Assembly (NCBI GenBank): GCA_015350385.1
Contig: WNKI01000002.1
Span: 9,384,711-9,448,710 of the forward strand
Direction: 5' to 3'
DNA from: Aculops lycopersici
Lineage: Eukaryota; Arthropoda; Arachnida; Trombidiformes; Eriophyidae
DNA length: 64,000 nt
The notes under the pieces were generated by a model. It was not told where the DNA came from. It did no database searches and worked only from the letters and a program-made list of their open reading frames with translations. This document shows positions 1 to 11,792 of the stretch, piece by piece (position 1 is the stretch's first letter; each line of letters starts with the position of its first letter). The position numbers and the translations under genes were made by a program.

Positions 1-1031
1 TGTGCGTTGCTCCAATGCCAATGGTAGACCGCCAACAAACTCAATTGCAACGACAGCGGCGGCGCACCATCAACAACACCAACCAAGACCAGCCGACAGC
101 AACACACTCACTAAATTAGACGCATTTCCCGAAAGTCGCTGCTGCCGTCGACTCGAAAGCAACGACGACGACGAAAAAGAGTGCGGTGCTCTCGCTCGCT
201 TGCTCTTTGCGCGAAGTCAAGTAAACTTCTCTGTCTCTCTCTCTCTTCTTGTTGTTGTTATATTTTATTCCTTCGCAATCTGCAGCCACACAATCTACTT
301 CGCCTAGCCTATCATATTATTTATCACAACATTATATTAGATTCTCTATACATATATATATATATATATCTCGCCATTCAATTATACACCTATCACATGT
401 TAGCTACCCTTTTATTGAGATATATCACTCAATATTATCACAATGTTTTAGTTCAACTCTACTAGACGCCTACAATACAAAACTACCAACAAAATGGACA
501 CTCGGCTCCTCGAGACTTTAGTCCTAATCTCAAATGAGTGTGATTAACTGATACCAAGCTAGCTAAAGCTTTAGGTTGTTGAGAAGCTTTGTCATCGTCC
601 TGGTCTCTAGAAATCATCTGGTCTACTTGTAGAAATCTAGACGAATGAATGCAGAGTAACTCTCGCTTGGTCAAAGATCCGATTTGGTTGAGATTTAACG
701 CCTCAGTTGTCTGATTGGCTCGGATTTAGTCCAAATATATTTGTTGACACATCGAGCATACTATTGAATCATATCCAAATTGCACACAAACACATTAATG
801 ATACAAGAAGCGATTATTCCTATCATCACCTGAGCACCAAATCTTATCTTCTTGAGACGTAATATTGCATTGAAATATTGAAGCATAATTGTACTATTAC
901 TCACCTATTGAAACACCAGCCACCTATTTAAAAGATACAAAATTTGAAATCAAGTACATTGAGCTAATCGATCAACGAGCATTCAACTAGCTTATTAGTG
1001 ACGCAAACAACAATTACCACCACAACAACCG
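1..1031. other. Region upstream of AMBRA1, no gene seen
   Basis: No supported coding region. There is a CT/GA-rich stretch near 230-245 and a short (TA)n run near 352-369. The last few hundred bases before 1032 are AT-rich and CAA-rich and probably include the AMBRA1 5' leader. Short open frames here have low-complexity, frame-shadow composition and were not accepted. Confidence 0.6.
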
Positions 1032-4000
1032 ATGGCTTCGGATTTGTCCAATAGCATCGAGGATGAGTCGACATCAACAACTACAACAACAAATAGCTCC
1101 CATGAATCAGCCACTGAACTTGAGCGATTGAATGGTGGGGCAGCTTTAACTGTCGAGAATAGTGGAGGACAACAGCAATCCCCAACACTAACTCAGCAAG
1201 ATGCTAACCAACTTCCAAGAGAAGCCATGGAGTCCATCGCTATTGATGAAAGCTCGTCATTTATAATTAGTAGCGACGATGATGTTGACAAGGAGACCGC
1301 CGCCCCGGTCGGTGGCGGTGTCCAATATGATAACAGTTCTGGATGTAAAATACTCAATGATGTTCACTTAATTAGAAACCGTTATGCAAGCACAAATCAG
1401 AGAATCAAAAGGCAAATCGAGCTTATGTCTGAGGATAAAGTTAGTCGACTTAAATTAGAGGAAGTTCATTCTTCGTTGCCAAGTTCAAACAAATCAACTT
1501 TTATTATGACATTCTCACCAGATGGCCGACGCGTTGCATCAACTCATGGCGATCATCGTATTTATATTTGTGATTTAAACACCGGTAAACTTCTTGATAC
1601 ACTTGAAGGTCATCCAAAGACGCCATGGTGCTTAGCATGGCATCCAATCAATACAGATATACTCGCTAGCGGCTGTCTAGCTGGCGAAGTTCGTGTTTGG
1701 GATCTTAAAACTAAAGCCTGCGAATCTTGGACTAATTCAACATCAAATAATAATAATCATAATAATAATATTATAACTAGTCTTGATTTTCATCCAAAAG
1801 AACGGATTCTAGTAATAGCAACAAATAATACTGTTAACTTTTGGGATTGGGGAAAATCAGAACCATTCGCTAGAGTTGAAACTTCACACCAGAGGGAGAA
1901 TGTCAAGTTTGTTGTATTTGATTCAACGGGCACCAAATTGATTACGGGTATCAATAATCTACCAAAATTTGTTAGCTGCAATAGCGAATCATTTCAAAGT
2001 AGAATAATCGATAATTTTATTACTCATGGAAATGGGCTTGGCAATGGAAATGGGAATAGAAATGAAACTATTGATCAACCATCACCGCCGACAGAATACA
2101 TGACACAACAATCTAGTGAGACAACAACAAGCCAATCTTCTGGCCGCTCGATATCTAATGATACTGATATCAACCAACGTAACACAACCAATATATCGAA
2201 ACAACAATCACCAACGAGTAGCGTCCAAAGCGAGGTAGAGCCACAACAACAACAAAAAGAAAATGCAAATGTTAATGCTAGCGCCGGCACTAGTAGCAAT
2301 AGATCCCCATTGATTGATGAAACATTGATACCAAGCACCTCACAAGCTAAGGTAGAATCACCTATACTATATACATCTGCATCAACGTCAACATCGTTGG
2401 CTTCAAGCAAACGCAAAGGATCGAATCGAGATGACAAGATTCCAGCGTCCAAGAGGAAGAAAATTGATCGGAGTTCGAGGACAGGAAATTCAAATTCTAA
2501 ACAAACGGTCGACGAGATGGCGAGCGGATCAAACGTAGGTCTCGATGGTCAGACGGCTACATCAGTACAACCTCTTTTGATGCAGCAACAATCGAGTGGT
2601 ACAGGTCCCATAGGTACTATGCAGACTGTTAACGATCCAATTACGGGTCAACCAATAGGAATGTCACATCATACTGTGTTGTTGAATCAATTCGGTGGCT
2701 CCAACTCTAACGTCACCCTGGCAATGCAAGATCCCGCGTCACCAGAGCGCTTTGTTGTCTGGAACAATGGTACCCAATCAGTGGAACAAAGTTTGCAACG
2801 TATCATTTCAGCAGCTGCGGCCAACCTACAACATACCATCCTAGTGAAGATTTATCATCGCTCTCAAAACGGATCACCAGGTGTTAATGGCAATAGCAAC
2901 AACACCCCACCTAGTGGAAGCCCAATAGACATTAGCCCTTCAACTGGACAACCTAATGATCGTCCAACATTTGAGTCTCGGCGTAGAGCCTTGTCTCAAG
3001 ATCTTTCGGCCTCTGGAGCTGTAGCATCAACAAGTGGAGGAAGTGGCGCTTCAAGCCCACCCTCCGGACTTCCTGCTTGGCTAAGTGCTAGCTTGACTAC
3101 GAACACTGCAAATCCATCGCAACAACAGAGTAATCCAGAGCCTCCGAGTAGTCGTGTGGTAGGTGCCGGTCGACCAACGCTGCACGGTCTCCTTCCAGGT
3201 CAACAATCGAGCAGCAATAGAACTAGTGGCGCAAGTGTCAACAATAGCACTACTGGCGGAGGCAGTGGTGGTGGTAGCAGTGGTTTAAATAACAATGGTA
3301 ACATCAATTACGAAACTTGGCAGCGTCATCCTCATGTTCATGTATACCAAACTCGTGGCTCGGGTCCCCACTTATGGTTCAATCATTGGACTATTCCGTT
3401 GCCGGCCAATCAGTCAAACTATCGACTTCAATGCTGGAACTTCTCGCTAACATCTATACCGGATATCAAGGATCCCAACTCGAACCTGGTGACGAAGCGT
3501 TGTCGTATTCACAATGCATCTAGTGTTGATGTATCATCCGACGGCAATCTATTAGCTTGTTTGGTTCCACGCGACGAGACAAATATATCAAGTTTCGACC
3601 TCAAGCTATTCTCGCTCCGCGCCAAAGATCTTGGCGTCTGTTTATATCGAACCCACTATGGTCCTAATGCCATCTCTGTATCACTGTCCCCATCAGCAAA
3701 TTATATTGTCGTTGGCTTAAAGAGTCCCAGATTTATTAGCAACAATCCCACCGATGATGATTTAACTATAGCAAAAGTCTTCAAGCTTAGCGACGATATA
3801 TACACAAACAATGGGCGGCCAATTTCTAATGATGGAGATGAATTTGGTGTTAATCAAGATGATAGTAGTAAGCACTCACAAACAACTGATAATGTTAATA
3901 ATAATGGTAATATTAGGTACATTAGAGAGATCAAGATAAAACGACTTGGTTCTTCACTAAATTTAAACGCTATAAAATGGATGCCGCGCGGGATAGTGTA

Positions 4001-4073
4001 CAATGTTGGACCTCAACACCATCAAAGAAATCAAGCAACTAGAATTGGTCGCGAACGTAGAGTAGTTACATAA
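1032..4073 (+). CDS. AMBRA1: AMBRA1-like autophagy regulator (WD40 protein)
   Basis: A single-exon frame of 1013 aa that matches AMBRA1, the WD40 scaffold that promotes autophagy through Beclin-1 and serves as a substrate receptor for Cullin E3 ligases. WD40 units lie at about residues 155-270, with typical phrases such as FSPDGRRVAS and EVRVWDLKT. A second conserved block lies near residues 760-950, including a GPHLWFNHW motif and WD-like segments (VDVSSDGNLLACL, SVSLSPSANYIVVGL). Human AMBRA1 has the same plan: an N-terminal and a C-terminal half-propeller separated by a long disordered region, here rich in Ser, Asn, Gln and Gly (about 330-740). The start follows a CAACAACCG context and is the first ATG of the frame. 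The absence of introns is unusual for this gene but matches the rest of the window. The family call is secure; the function is inferred from the family. Confidence 0.85.
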   Translation: MASDLSNSIEDESTSTTTTTNSSHESATELERLNGGAALTVENSGGQQQSPTLTQQDANQLPREAMESIAIDESSSFIISSDDDVDKETAAPVGGGVQYDNSSGCKILNDVHLIRNRYASTNQRIKRQIELMSEDKVSRLKLEEVHSSLPSSNKSTFIMTFSPDGRRVASTHGDHRIYICDLNTGKLLDTLEGHPKTPWCLAWHPINTDILASGCLAGEVRVWDLKTKACESWTNSTSNNNNHNNNIITSLDFHPKERILVIATNNTVNFWDWGKSEPFARVETSHQRENVKFVVFDSTGTKLITGINNLPKFVSCNSESFQSRIIDNFITHGNGLGNGNGNRNETIDQPSPPTEYMTQQSSETTTSQSSGRSISNDTDINQRNTTNISKQQSPTSSVQSEVEPQQQQKENANVNASAGTSSNRSPLIDETLIPSTSQAKVESPILYTSASTSTSLASSKRKGSNRDDKIPASKRKKIDRSSRTGNSNSKQTVDEMASGSNVGLDGQTATSVQPLLMQQQSSGTGPIGTMQTVNDPITGQPIGMSHHTVLLNQFGGSNSNVTLAMQDPASPERFVVWNNGTQSVEQSLQRIISAAAANLQHTILVKIYHRSQNGSPGVNGNSNNTPPSGSPIDISPSTGQPNDRPTFESRRRALSQDLSASGAVASTSGGSGASSPPSGLPAWLSASLTTNTANPSQQQSNPEPPSSRVVGAGRPTLHGLLPGQQSSSNRTSGASVNNSTTGGGSGGGSSGLNNNGNINYETWQRHPHVHVYQTRGSGPHLWFNHWTIPLPANQSNYRLQCWNFSLTSIPDIKDPNSNLVTKRCRIHNASSVDVSSDGNLLACLVPRDETNISSFDLKLFSLRAKDLGVCLYRTHYGPNAISVSLSPSANYIVVGLKSPRFISNNPTDDDLTIAKVFKLSDDIYTNNGRPISNDGDEFGVNQDDSSKHSQTTDNVNNNGNIRYIREIKIKRLGSSLNLNAIKWMPRGIVYNVGPQHHQRNQATRIGRERRVVT

Positions 4074-5526
4074 TTCATGTGTGTAATTATTAAGATGATT
4101 ATGTAAATTTTAATTTCATTACTCTTTATTTAACTGACACACAAAAACCACCACCACTCATCACATCCGCCACTGCTAACATTGTTGTCTTACGAGCACA
4201 TTAACATTTGGATAGCGTTATTATTGTGGTACCAAAACGTGAAATTGTTCGACTAAAGACACTCACCAAAAAGAAAATGAGTTTTAAAGAAACATTCACA
4301 AGAGACAGAGAGCCAACTAGTTAGTTAGTTAGATAACCAACTGATTGGAGAGTTATTATTATTATCATCATCATTATAATATAAACCATTATTATTATGT
4401 GTGAAACTGATTTTATAAAAACTGACCTGAATCTTATGTGCGAAACTGTGAAACAAGATATGAGTTCATATAGACACATGTTGAGCATTGATATAACAAC
4501 AGGGACTCCTAGAGCATCAACAACAACAAACACTGATATAACAGCACCAATTTGCATCCAACTCCGACCTATCATTTTCCTATGAACAAAGCAATCAATC
4601 ATCAATTTGGATAGTCGATTGTGGAGAAAAAAAACCGTTAATAATTCTAGATAATTGGACTGATTGAAACCCCTCACCTAGACAAAACAGAAATATAAAC
4701 AGAAACAAAGCAATGCGCAATAATTCATCGAGGCTATCAATTTATATCATCTATTTGCAAAGCTAAGCTTGCAAGCTTGATGAATCAAAACAAATCGAAA
4801 CGAATGTTTGTCTGCAACAAACAAATCTCCCAACTCAAATATCTGCCCTCTTCTAAAGAAATTATTATTCTGATGAACCAGCCGCACCCCTCTTGATGCA
4901 AAGCGTCTCGGCTACAATCATGACTTAAATAATTGAAGAAACGTTAATGTTGTTGTTGTTGTCCAAAAGCTTGTAGTAACTATGATATATCGAATATAAT
5001 AAATTGTTTAAATCTCAGCCTACTCGGCGCTAAGACTCGAGTTTGAACTTGCACTTCCGGTTTCAAGTTGGAGGGAAGCGGCTTAAGTTTTCTGCAATTA
5101 GAACTGAGAAAAAGAGGGAAAAAATTTGCAAACGTTTAGGAGATGGACACGGTGCTCTTTTGATGCGATGACGATGGGGTTGCTTTTTATTTGATTTTTG
5201 TCAATAAGCTTAAGCTATATTGGTGTCGATGATGATGTTTGTTGTGATTGTTTTGGGTTGGTGACACACAAGCACCACAGAAAGACCAATTTTGTTGTGA
5301 ATGTGCGTTCATTTCCTAGGCCACACGCCAAATTTTTGTTCCTGCCCGCGACAACAGGTGGTATTGAATGATTTGATAGGTGAGGTCACTTCCGTGGCCA
5401 ATCACTCAGCAAACATCCAATTAATTTTGTGCCGGCAAGGCTAACAAAAATATTGAAACGTGTCCTCTCATGTTTCCGGTGTAAAGTCGCTCGTAATACA
5501 CGTGAATTCTACCAACTAGAAGTCGC
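4074..5526. other. AMBRA1 3' flank / intergenic
   Basis: No supported gene. It contains the probable AMBRA1 3' UTR and a short TTAG-type run near 4318-4332. A block at about 4640-5120 has a diverged relative at 26350-26660 (see that entry). A CAGGTG site lies at 5355-5360. Confidence 0.5.
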
Positions 5527-5821
5527 TCACTTCTTTAGGTAGTATCCTGGGTAGGCGGCGTATCCGTAGCTTGGGTAAGCGTATCCGTAGCTATAAGCTG
5601 GGTAAGCAGCATAGCCTCCGTAGTAGTATTGAGCCGAAGCAACAGCGGCAACGACAGCCAAGACAGCCAACAAGATCTAATGTGTGATTTTTTTCGTGAT
5701 TAGATGAATATTAACAGGTGGTCAGGTTACTTGATCTTATAATGATTCATTCGACTTTTAGATGAGGCGAGTGATTTTTGATTTTTTCGATCATTGAAAT
5801 ACTTACAATTGCCTTAATCAT
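5527..5821 (-). CDS. Small secreted Tyr/Gly-rich cuticle-like peptide, two exons
   Basis: Read on the minus strand, exon 1 is 5821-5807 (five codons, MIKAI), followed by a GTAAGT donor. The intron spans 5806-5677 (130 bp) and ends in TTAG. Exon 2 is 5676-5527 and ends in TGA. The joined product is 54 aa: a hydrophobic signal peptide of about 20 residues (ILLAVLAVVAAVASA) and then a mature chain made almost wholly of Tyr, Gly, Ala and Pro with YGYAYPSYGYAAYP-type repeats, ending in LKK. Small secreted YG-rich proteins of this build are common in arthropod cuticle and gland secretions; the exact role is unknown. It shares with the gene at 12283-12815 a phase-0 intron in the N-terminal half, a TATA box and the same style, so the two may be distant relatives. 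The exon junction is read directly; the cuticle role is inference. Confidence 0.75.
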
Positions 5822-5917
5822 TTTGAATTGGTTTGTTTGGGTTTGTTTTGGTTTGCTGGAGTAGCTGAAGAGTTGGGATTTGCTATTTTTGGTTGAGCTT
5901 GAGCTTTTTGATTGCTT

Positions 5918-5960
5918 TTCGAAACTGATTTGTTCAATCAACGAGCTCGCTCTTATATAC
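5918..5960 (-). promoter_or_regulatory. TATA box and initiator of the 5.5 kb cuticle-like gene
   Basis: On the minus strand GTATATAAGA lies at 5960-5951, and a TCAGT initiator-like motif lies about 31-33 bases downstream (near 5928-5924). This is standard arthropod TATA-Inr spacing and puts the transcript start about 100 bases before the ATG at 5821. Confidence 0.6.
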
Positions 5961-6265
5961 TCAAATTCTCAGGGCTTCGTCCGAGCGGAAGCTGCAGGCT
6001 TCCCTCAATCTCGAAGCTCCAGAAATTTCGCCTCCGCAACATGAGCCAAAGAGTTCAGCTTTGATTGTTGTTACTGTTGCCACGTACCTGCGCGAGGCGG
6101 CCATTTTGATAGCGCGCTGGCGCAGGTGGTTGAGCGTCGGCAAAAGATAATCAGTGCGTCGGGACGAGGAGAGAAAGGGGTGGTTGCGCAACATCCGAAA
6201 CAACAACAACAACAACAACAATGGAGGCTTAATCGATTACCTCACTGGGGAGAGGTAGTAAGAAG

Positions 6266-6267
<2 letters not shown>

Positions 6268-6312
<45 letters not shown>
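6268..6312. repeat. (GT)n then (GA)n microsatellite
   Basis: An uninterrupted GT dinucleotide run of about 34 bases followed directly by GAGAGAGAG. Confidence 0.95.
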
Positions 6313-6315
<3 letters not shown>

Positions 6316-7298
6316 AAAAGAAAAAAATCCCGGACAGGTAAAAGCGCGGCGTTGCAGAGCTATCAAGCCGAAGGCGCCATTTACCTTCGAATCGCACCGG
6401 CGACTGCGGGGGCAACACTCGAGCTTGAGCTTGTATCGCTTCGTGGCCAATTGGTGCCGCCTTACTATCGACTTCAACTCTTTACATATAATCACTAACT
6501 TCCTCTTCGTCGTCGTCGTCGTCGACGAGCACAATTACGTACGAAAATCTGCGGTTGATTTGGCGCGTCGTAATCGTAGTGAAAAGATCGGTTGCGCCTG
6601 TGGAAACTCTCTGCACAGAGAGTTTTAAGCAATCGAGAGAAAGGCAACAAGTGTTTGAGAGACAAGAAAGCCACAAAGTAGGGATTGGAAACGCGAGCAT
6701 TTAGCTCGCTGACGTTTCTATAGCTTGCATGCATTTCGCTTGCCTAGTAAACAAGCAGCCAGCTGGTTGAGGGGAAAGAGGGAGTTTTTCTTATTTTGGT
6801 TAGCCGCCGACAAGGTTGCGAAAATTGCCTGTCTAATTTGAATATAAGATAACAACAACAACAACGAGGGTAAGCTCGCTACCACGGCAAACGGCAACAA
6901 GTGGTCGCGGCGCCTCCGCTCAGATGAACACGCTCTGTCTGCCGCTACCACTACCAGCTTCAAAGCTTAACAAGTGGTTGCGCCTGCAAAGAGTAGAACA
7001 CAATACAAAAGCGAATGCGTCGGTGGTTCAGGTGGCTTTGTATTGCGTTGCATTCGAAAGTCATGTTTTCGGGGAATCGGAAGTGACATGAAGAAAGCGG
7101 AGTTGAATAAAAAACAACTGTAACCTAATGATTTTCTGGTTGCGAAACGTTGTTTTCCAACGCCTCTCAAATTCCCCTGTACATCTCGTCCAGCTTCCAA
7201 CGATTCAAACTGTTCAATGAAAACCAATCCGAGCTTGAGTTTAATTGAATCTGTCTAACAGTGTGGCTGTCCGTCTAGTCATTTGTTGTACAGCTTAA

Positions 7299-7323
7299 AA
7301 TCCCATTACATATTAATGGGATT
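7299..7323. repeat. Perfect 10-bp inverted repeat with 5-base loop
   Basis: AATCCCATTA at 7299-7308 and its exact reverse complement TAATGGGATT at 7314-7323, separated by CATAT. It could form a short hairpin or bind a dimeric factor. No function is known. Confidence 0.8.
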
Positions 7324-9343
7324 CGATCTTCTCGCCAGGCACCCGGAACACATTGTACGATAATAAACATGAGAAAAAAAAAATAAATTATCTAATCTGA
7401 GGAGCGACGCGATAGTTGGCAATACAAAACACGACTTCCGAGTTATGGGCGCTCGTTATGATGTTGTCGTTTCAAGTTAACCAGCCACTTTCCATTAGAA
7501 ATCGGAAACTGTATCGTCTCATATATCTGCCGTCGGCCGATAAGAATTCGCTTTACTATGGATCTATCGGGTGAATCTCAACCTTCCGCCTTCCTTTTTT
7601 TCTCCCAGTTAGAATCGAGAGAATTCGCTTCCATGATCAAGTGAGATTGCAATAGCAAAGGCAACAACAATAATAAAAATAGAATCTTCAAGAATCTAGA
7701 CGGAGAACTCGTGAGAGTCAAGGCCAAATTTGATCGAGCCTCAAGTAAGCCAACTAATCTCCTCCGAGCGGCTAGTTGGTGGCTGAAAGCAAGAACAGGG
7801 GTGAGAGCAAACGAGAGGCTTAGCTCTCGAGGTCCGCATCAAGCTTATGGGCGTTGGGAGAGAGCAAAGAGTTGTTATAATGAGTTAAGTTGCATGTTCG
7901 TGTATTTTCTCTAACATAAACACACTTACACACGAAACCAACTCGTACACAGTCAGCGGCACTAATAGCTATCTGGCTCGCGCAACAACCTGTTGTCGCT
8001 CGATGGCGAAGCTCAGATAAGCTTGCTCTCGCTCGCTTTCTCAGGTAAGCGGGCTAGTAACGAGCCTCTCCTCGGGGCAGAGGCGGCGACGTTGGCTGCA
8101 ACCTCTCATTTTGATACTTTCTCGCAGAAATCTTGTTTCTGCTTTGCCGCTGTATAGCCATTGCAACTAATAATAGGCAATCAATTCAACTTGTGTTATT
8201 ATTCTTATTTTTCTCTCAACCAGTACCTTGGAGCGACCTATACGAGATGGAGACGATCAATTTGCGCAACCACCTGTGAGCTGCTCGAAAAATTTAAATT
8301 CAGTCGATGGCGTAGCAGCAGCAGCAGTAGCAGCAGTAGTGGTGGCAGCAGGCAAGCGACGCGCAAAATGACGGAGCAAACTGGAGGACCTTCGTCTTGC
8401 CACGCAAAATTTTGATTCAATTTTAAAGGAGCTACCAACGACTGCTTCGATGACGGAGACGACGATAATCAATCATAATTGCTTACGTCTTCTGTGGCAG
8501 CTTTCTATTCACTTACCTCTTTGCGCCCTGTGCCTACAGATTGAGTCCAAGAGTGACTGCAGGATCAGAGCCGGAGCAGCCAACAGGTGGTTGGCCGTTC
8601 TGAGGTTTTCGTCCTTAGTAAATCAATAAACGTGCATGAGTGCATGCAGCCTCTTTACTGAAACGATCGACTCAAGTGATAATCACGTGATTTTGACTTT
8701 TGGACTTGGCACTGGTACTCAGGATTGAAGTCGAGCGAGAAAAATCATTTTCCAATGTACAACAGTCATCGCAAAGTTAGTATTCTTTCTCCACTACCGC
8801 ATCGCAACCATAATGATTGTTATCGCTTGGATGCAGTTTAGATCCGATGTGTGCGAAAATTTTCTGGGCCAGGCTGTACAATAAAATGATTTTAATGTGC
8901 ACATTTTTCTTGTAACCCAACTAACATCCTCGGTGCCGCTTGATCATAAAGTTATAAAGTGGAAGCAGATTTGGTGGATTAGGGTATCGAGTTTCTCACC
9001 CAAGTAGCAGGCCAATATAATCCATGACTTGGCATCAACAGCAAGCGTATGTTTTGGAAGGACGCCAATGTACTTTTTTATTACCACCTCACCTCATAGC
9101 TAACGAGATGCGCGTGTTAGTTAGCCTCTCGTTGCCTTGCTTCAGTTTGTCTATCTTAACAGCTATGCAGCCGACCCCTTGGAGTCTTAAGCTTCATTTT
9201 GGCTCCCATGATTTCACTCTTTCATTGTAGGATAAAGTTGATAGTCAGGATTAAAGATAAACAAACATATATATATATTTATATATATACACTACAAAGA
9301 GGTACTATTAAAAAAATTGAAGGAGAAAATCTTAGCCGCCAAT

Positions 9344-10558
9344 ATGCTTGTCGCCTTATCGACTTTAATAATCAAACTAATGTTATGGATCTCAAGCTCC
9401 CTATTGACTTATTTTTTATTAACCCTTTCGCTAGTGTTTGCCTACACTCTATACAAGACCAAGATTGCTAGTCACTGGCGACTTCCGGTTGATCCAAAAA
9501 GCGCAATCCTCATCACAGGCGCCACTTCGGGCATTGGATTGGCGGTGGCCAAGTATCTCTACTCTCTGGGCTACTCAGTTATTGCAACCTACTACAATGA
9601 CAAAGAGTTGGGCCACGCCGAGTTGCTTAAAATATCCCAAAATCCTGGATCAAAAGCTCAGCAGCTGATTCTCATCGAGATGAATGTTTGCTCAGACGAG
9701 TCGATCAAGATAGCAGGCAAAAAGTGTCGCGTTGAGCTGGAAAGGAGGCAGTTGAAATTGTATGCCATAGTTAACAACGCAGGTCTTGGATCCTTACAAC
9801 CCTTTCCTTGGTTGCGGCGCGAAACTATCAAAGCTTTGATTGAGACCAATCTAACGGGATGCATGCTAGTTACAAGGGAATTTCTACCTTTATTAATCAA
9901 ATCCAAGGGTAGAATTTTGAATGTTTCCAGTGGATTGGGTTTTGTTCCGGGAGACACTTATGTTATCTACGGGGCGACAAAGTGCGCGCAGCTTTACCTG
10001 ACGCGCGCCCTGAATCTTGAGCTCAACAAATTGAAGTGCGGCAATGGCGTTTGCTCGGTGGCTATAATTCCGCATAATTTTATTAAAAATACAAACATTT
10101 GTGCCCAGAGTGTGAAAACAAACGAGTTGGCTTGGAAGGAACTAAGTGAGGAGGAGAGGAGATTGTATGAGATAGACTTCTTGGAACACAATGAGTTGAT
10201 TGAGAAACTCGAGAAGGCGACGAGAGATTTGCGCGCCAACTCCAAAGATCCCAATGGGAAAAAAGATGGACGCCACCAAAATTCCAAGTCAAGGACAAGC
10301 GAGCATCTTGTTGGCAAGTTGATATCAATTTTAAGAATGGTGGTTGCATCGATTAATGGCCAAAATCAAGCTAGTAGCTTGGAGGAGTCGGGAGCGTTAC
10401 AGGGATTTGAGGATGCCCTGCGGCTCCGAAATCCACCTGAGCAAATATTCGCCGGCGACTTGGCCTACACTCTTCTCGTTGGCTCGCTGCTCTTGTCGCT
10501 GCCAAACATTTGCTCAAAATTACTGAGCTCATCGGTGAAACCTGGTCTCTACAGTTGA
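9344..10558 (+). CDS. Membrane-anchored short-chain dehydrogenase/reductase (SDR)
   Basis: A 404-aa single-exon protein starting at the first in-frame ATG. A hydrophobic N-terminal anchor (about residues 1-40) precedes a classical SDR Rossmann domain. The NAD(P) loop TGATSGIG is at about 58-65, the NNAG motif at about 144-147, the catalytic Ser near 195 (NVSSGLG), and the catalytic YGATK near 209-213. This resembles the retinol dehydrogenase / 17-beta-hydroxysteroid dehydrogenase group of membrane SDRs (the SDR9C-like branch also holds hydroxybutyrate dehydrogenase-like proteins), which act on retinoids, steroids or other lipophilic alcohols at the ER. The substrate cannot be assigned from sequence. 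A charged segment near 265-325 (EELSEEERR, KDPNGKKDGR) extends the substrate-binding region, and a second hydrophobic stretch lies near the C-terminus. Catalytic residues are intact, so activity is plausible. Confidence 0.85.
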   Translation: MLVALSTLIIKLMLWISSSLLTYFLLTLSLVFAYTLYKTKIASHWRLPVDPKSAILITGATSGIGLAVAKYLYSLGYSVIATYYNDKELGHAELLKISQNPGSKAQQLILIEMNVCSDESIKIAGKKCRVELERRQLKLYAIVNNAGLGSLQPFPWLRRETIKALIETNLTGCMLVTREFLPLLIKSKGRILNVSSGLGFVPGDTYVIYGATKCAQLYLTRALNLELNKLKCGNGVCSVAIIPHNFIKNTNICAQSVKTNELAWKELSEEERRLYEIDFLEHNELIEKLEKATRDLRANSKDPNGKKDGRHQNSKSRTSEHLVGKLISILRMVVASINGQNQASSLEESGALQGFEDALRLRNPPEQIFAGDLAYTLLVGSLLLSLPNICSKLLSSSVKPGLYS

Positions 10559-11720
10559 AAGAAAATCATCATCTTTATGACTCGTGGTTCTAGGCGTTCG
10601 TTACAGACAGATAGAGTGTACATGGAGTAAAATTTAAATTTGTAAACCGATTAAATGACTTTGAATGCTTAACTGGAATAACATGCACACCAATCGTTCA
10701 ATCGATGACGACCAAGACATATAATCTGGCCTTTCGACGCTCACCTGGCCAATCGAAGGGCAAAAATGGGAGGGGAAAGTGTGTACTCCAATTCCATCAC
10801 TCATTGACTCTTGTGAGCTCTTCGGCAACGGGAGCTGCAGTCGGGACTTATTGGCGAAGTACCGTGCGACCCAAAGTAAGCGAGCCTAAGGCTCAACAAG
10901 TGGCCGCAGGTAGTTTGGTGTATCTACCTGCCTAGCTGTCTATCTATTTAAATGGACACGTCGACCAAGTGAGACTACCACTCAAGGTCTCGGTGGCGCC
11001 TGGAGCCAAGTGGCTCTGGGCTGAGTTCGAGTTTATCTCCCTCGCCGCCGCCGCTGCCGTCGTCGTTATGCTACCTGGTATACATCTTGGTGCCACTGCC
11101 GGCCGGCAACTCTGCTCACCTGCTTGCCGGATCAAATAGCCAGTCATCCACTTACGTGGTGTTCATATCGCCTATCGAGTGTCGCTTAACCCCTCGCTTG
11201 TCTCTTTCTCTCTTTGGCTGTTCGTCGGTGCTGTAATCTCCGAAGTCAGGATCTAAATGAGCGACGAATCGTAAGCAAACGAACGAATGATAAAGCAAGC
11301 TAGTGAGTTAAAGTCAAAGTTGCACTCGCGATATCGAGTGGCACCGCTGATGGTTCCTCTTTCTCCCCTTTAATCTCTAATGGTGAGGGAATTGATTTGT
11401 CCAATTATCATGGAACCGCACCAAACCAAACTGGACCAAACCAGACGACCGCTTGATGATTTTCCTACTACTAAATGCCTTTTAATCAACTACTTCCCTC
11501 TTCACCTTTCTCCTTGTTAACTACTAAGGCAAACAACTACCTGCTGTCAAGGAATCAACAGCTAGCCTCGCACCTGTTAATCTCACTATTTGCTTGCCCG
11601 CCACCCGTGTGTCGATTTGATTGTCAGCTCAAACCACTGGCTTCTTTCTGTTGTTGTTGTTGTTGCTGCTGCTGCTGATGTCGTTGTAGATGTTAATAAA
11701 CTCGTAAAAAGCAATTTACG
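10559..11720. other. Intergenic, no gene seen
   Basis: Mixed-composition non-coding DNA. GTT/GCT runs lie near 11650-11680. No supported coding potential on either strand. Confidence 0.5.
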
Positions 11721-11723
11721 ATA

Positions 11724-11792
11724 TATAAAAGGCTGAGCTCATCTCTCAAGAGTCAGGCTGCCGCTTTCGCCTCACAATCGAGTTGAGCTAAC
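11724..11792 (+). promoter_or_regulatory. Orphan plus-strand core promoter with a possible first exon
   Basis: TATAAAAGG at 11724-11732 is followed about 30 bases later by GTCAGG (initiator-like, A near 11754), the same spacing as at the two cuticle-like genes. Downstream, CTAAC|GTAAGA near 11785-11796 looks like a splice donor, so 11754-11790 could be a non-coding first exon. No downstream coding exon could be connected. The transcript, if real, would run toward and antisense to the 12283-12815 gene. Confidence 0.35.

Larger units (their letters stand above)
5961..9343. other. Long non-coding stretch with repeats
   Basis: No gene could be supported. It holds a (GT)n tract, an inverted repeat at 7299-7323, CAG/AGC runs near 8315-8345 and a TA-rich tract near 9266-9290. 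CAGGTG/CACCTG sites lie at 6123, 8271 and 8584. Open frames here are spanned by simple repeats or lack ATG starts. Promoter and enhancer sequence for the flanking genes is likely. Confidence 0.5.

Noticed and set aside
2075..2452. 125-codon minus-strand frame inside AMBRA1
   Set aside because: Antisense shadow of the Ser/Gln-rich coding region.
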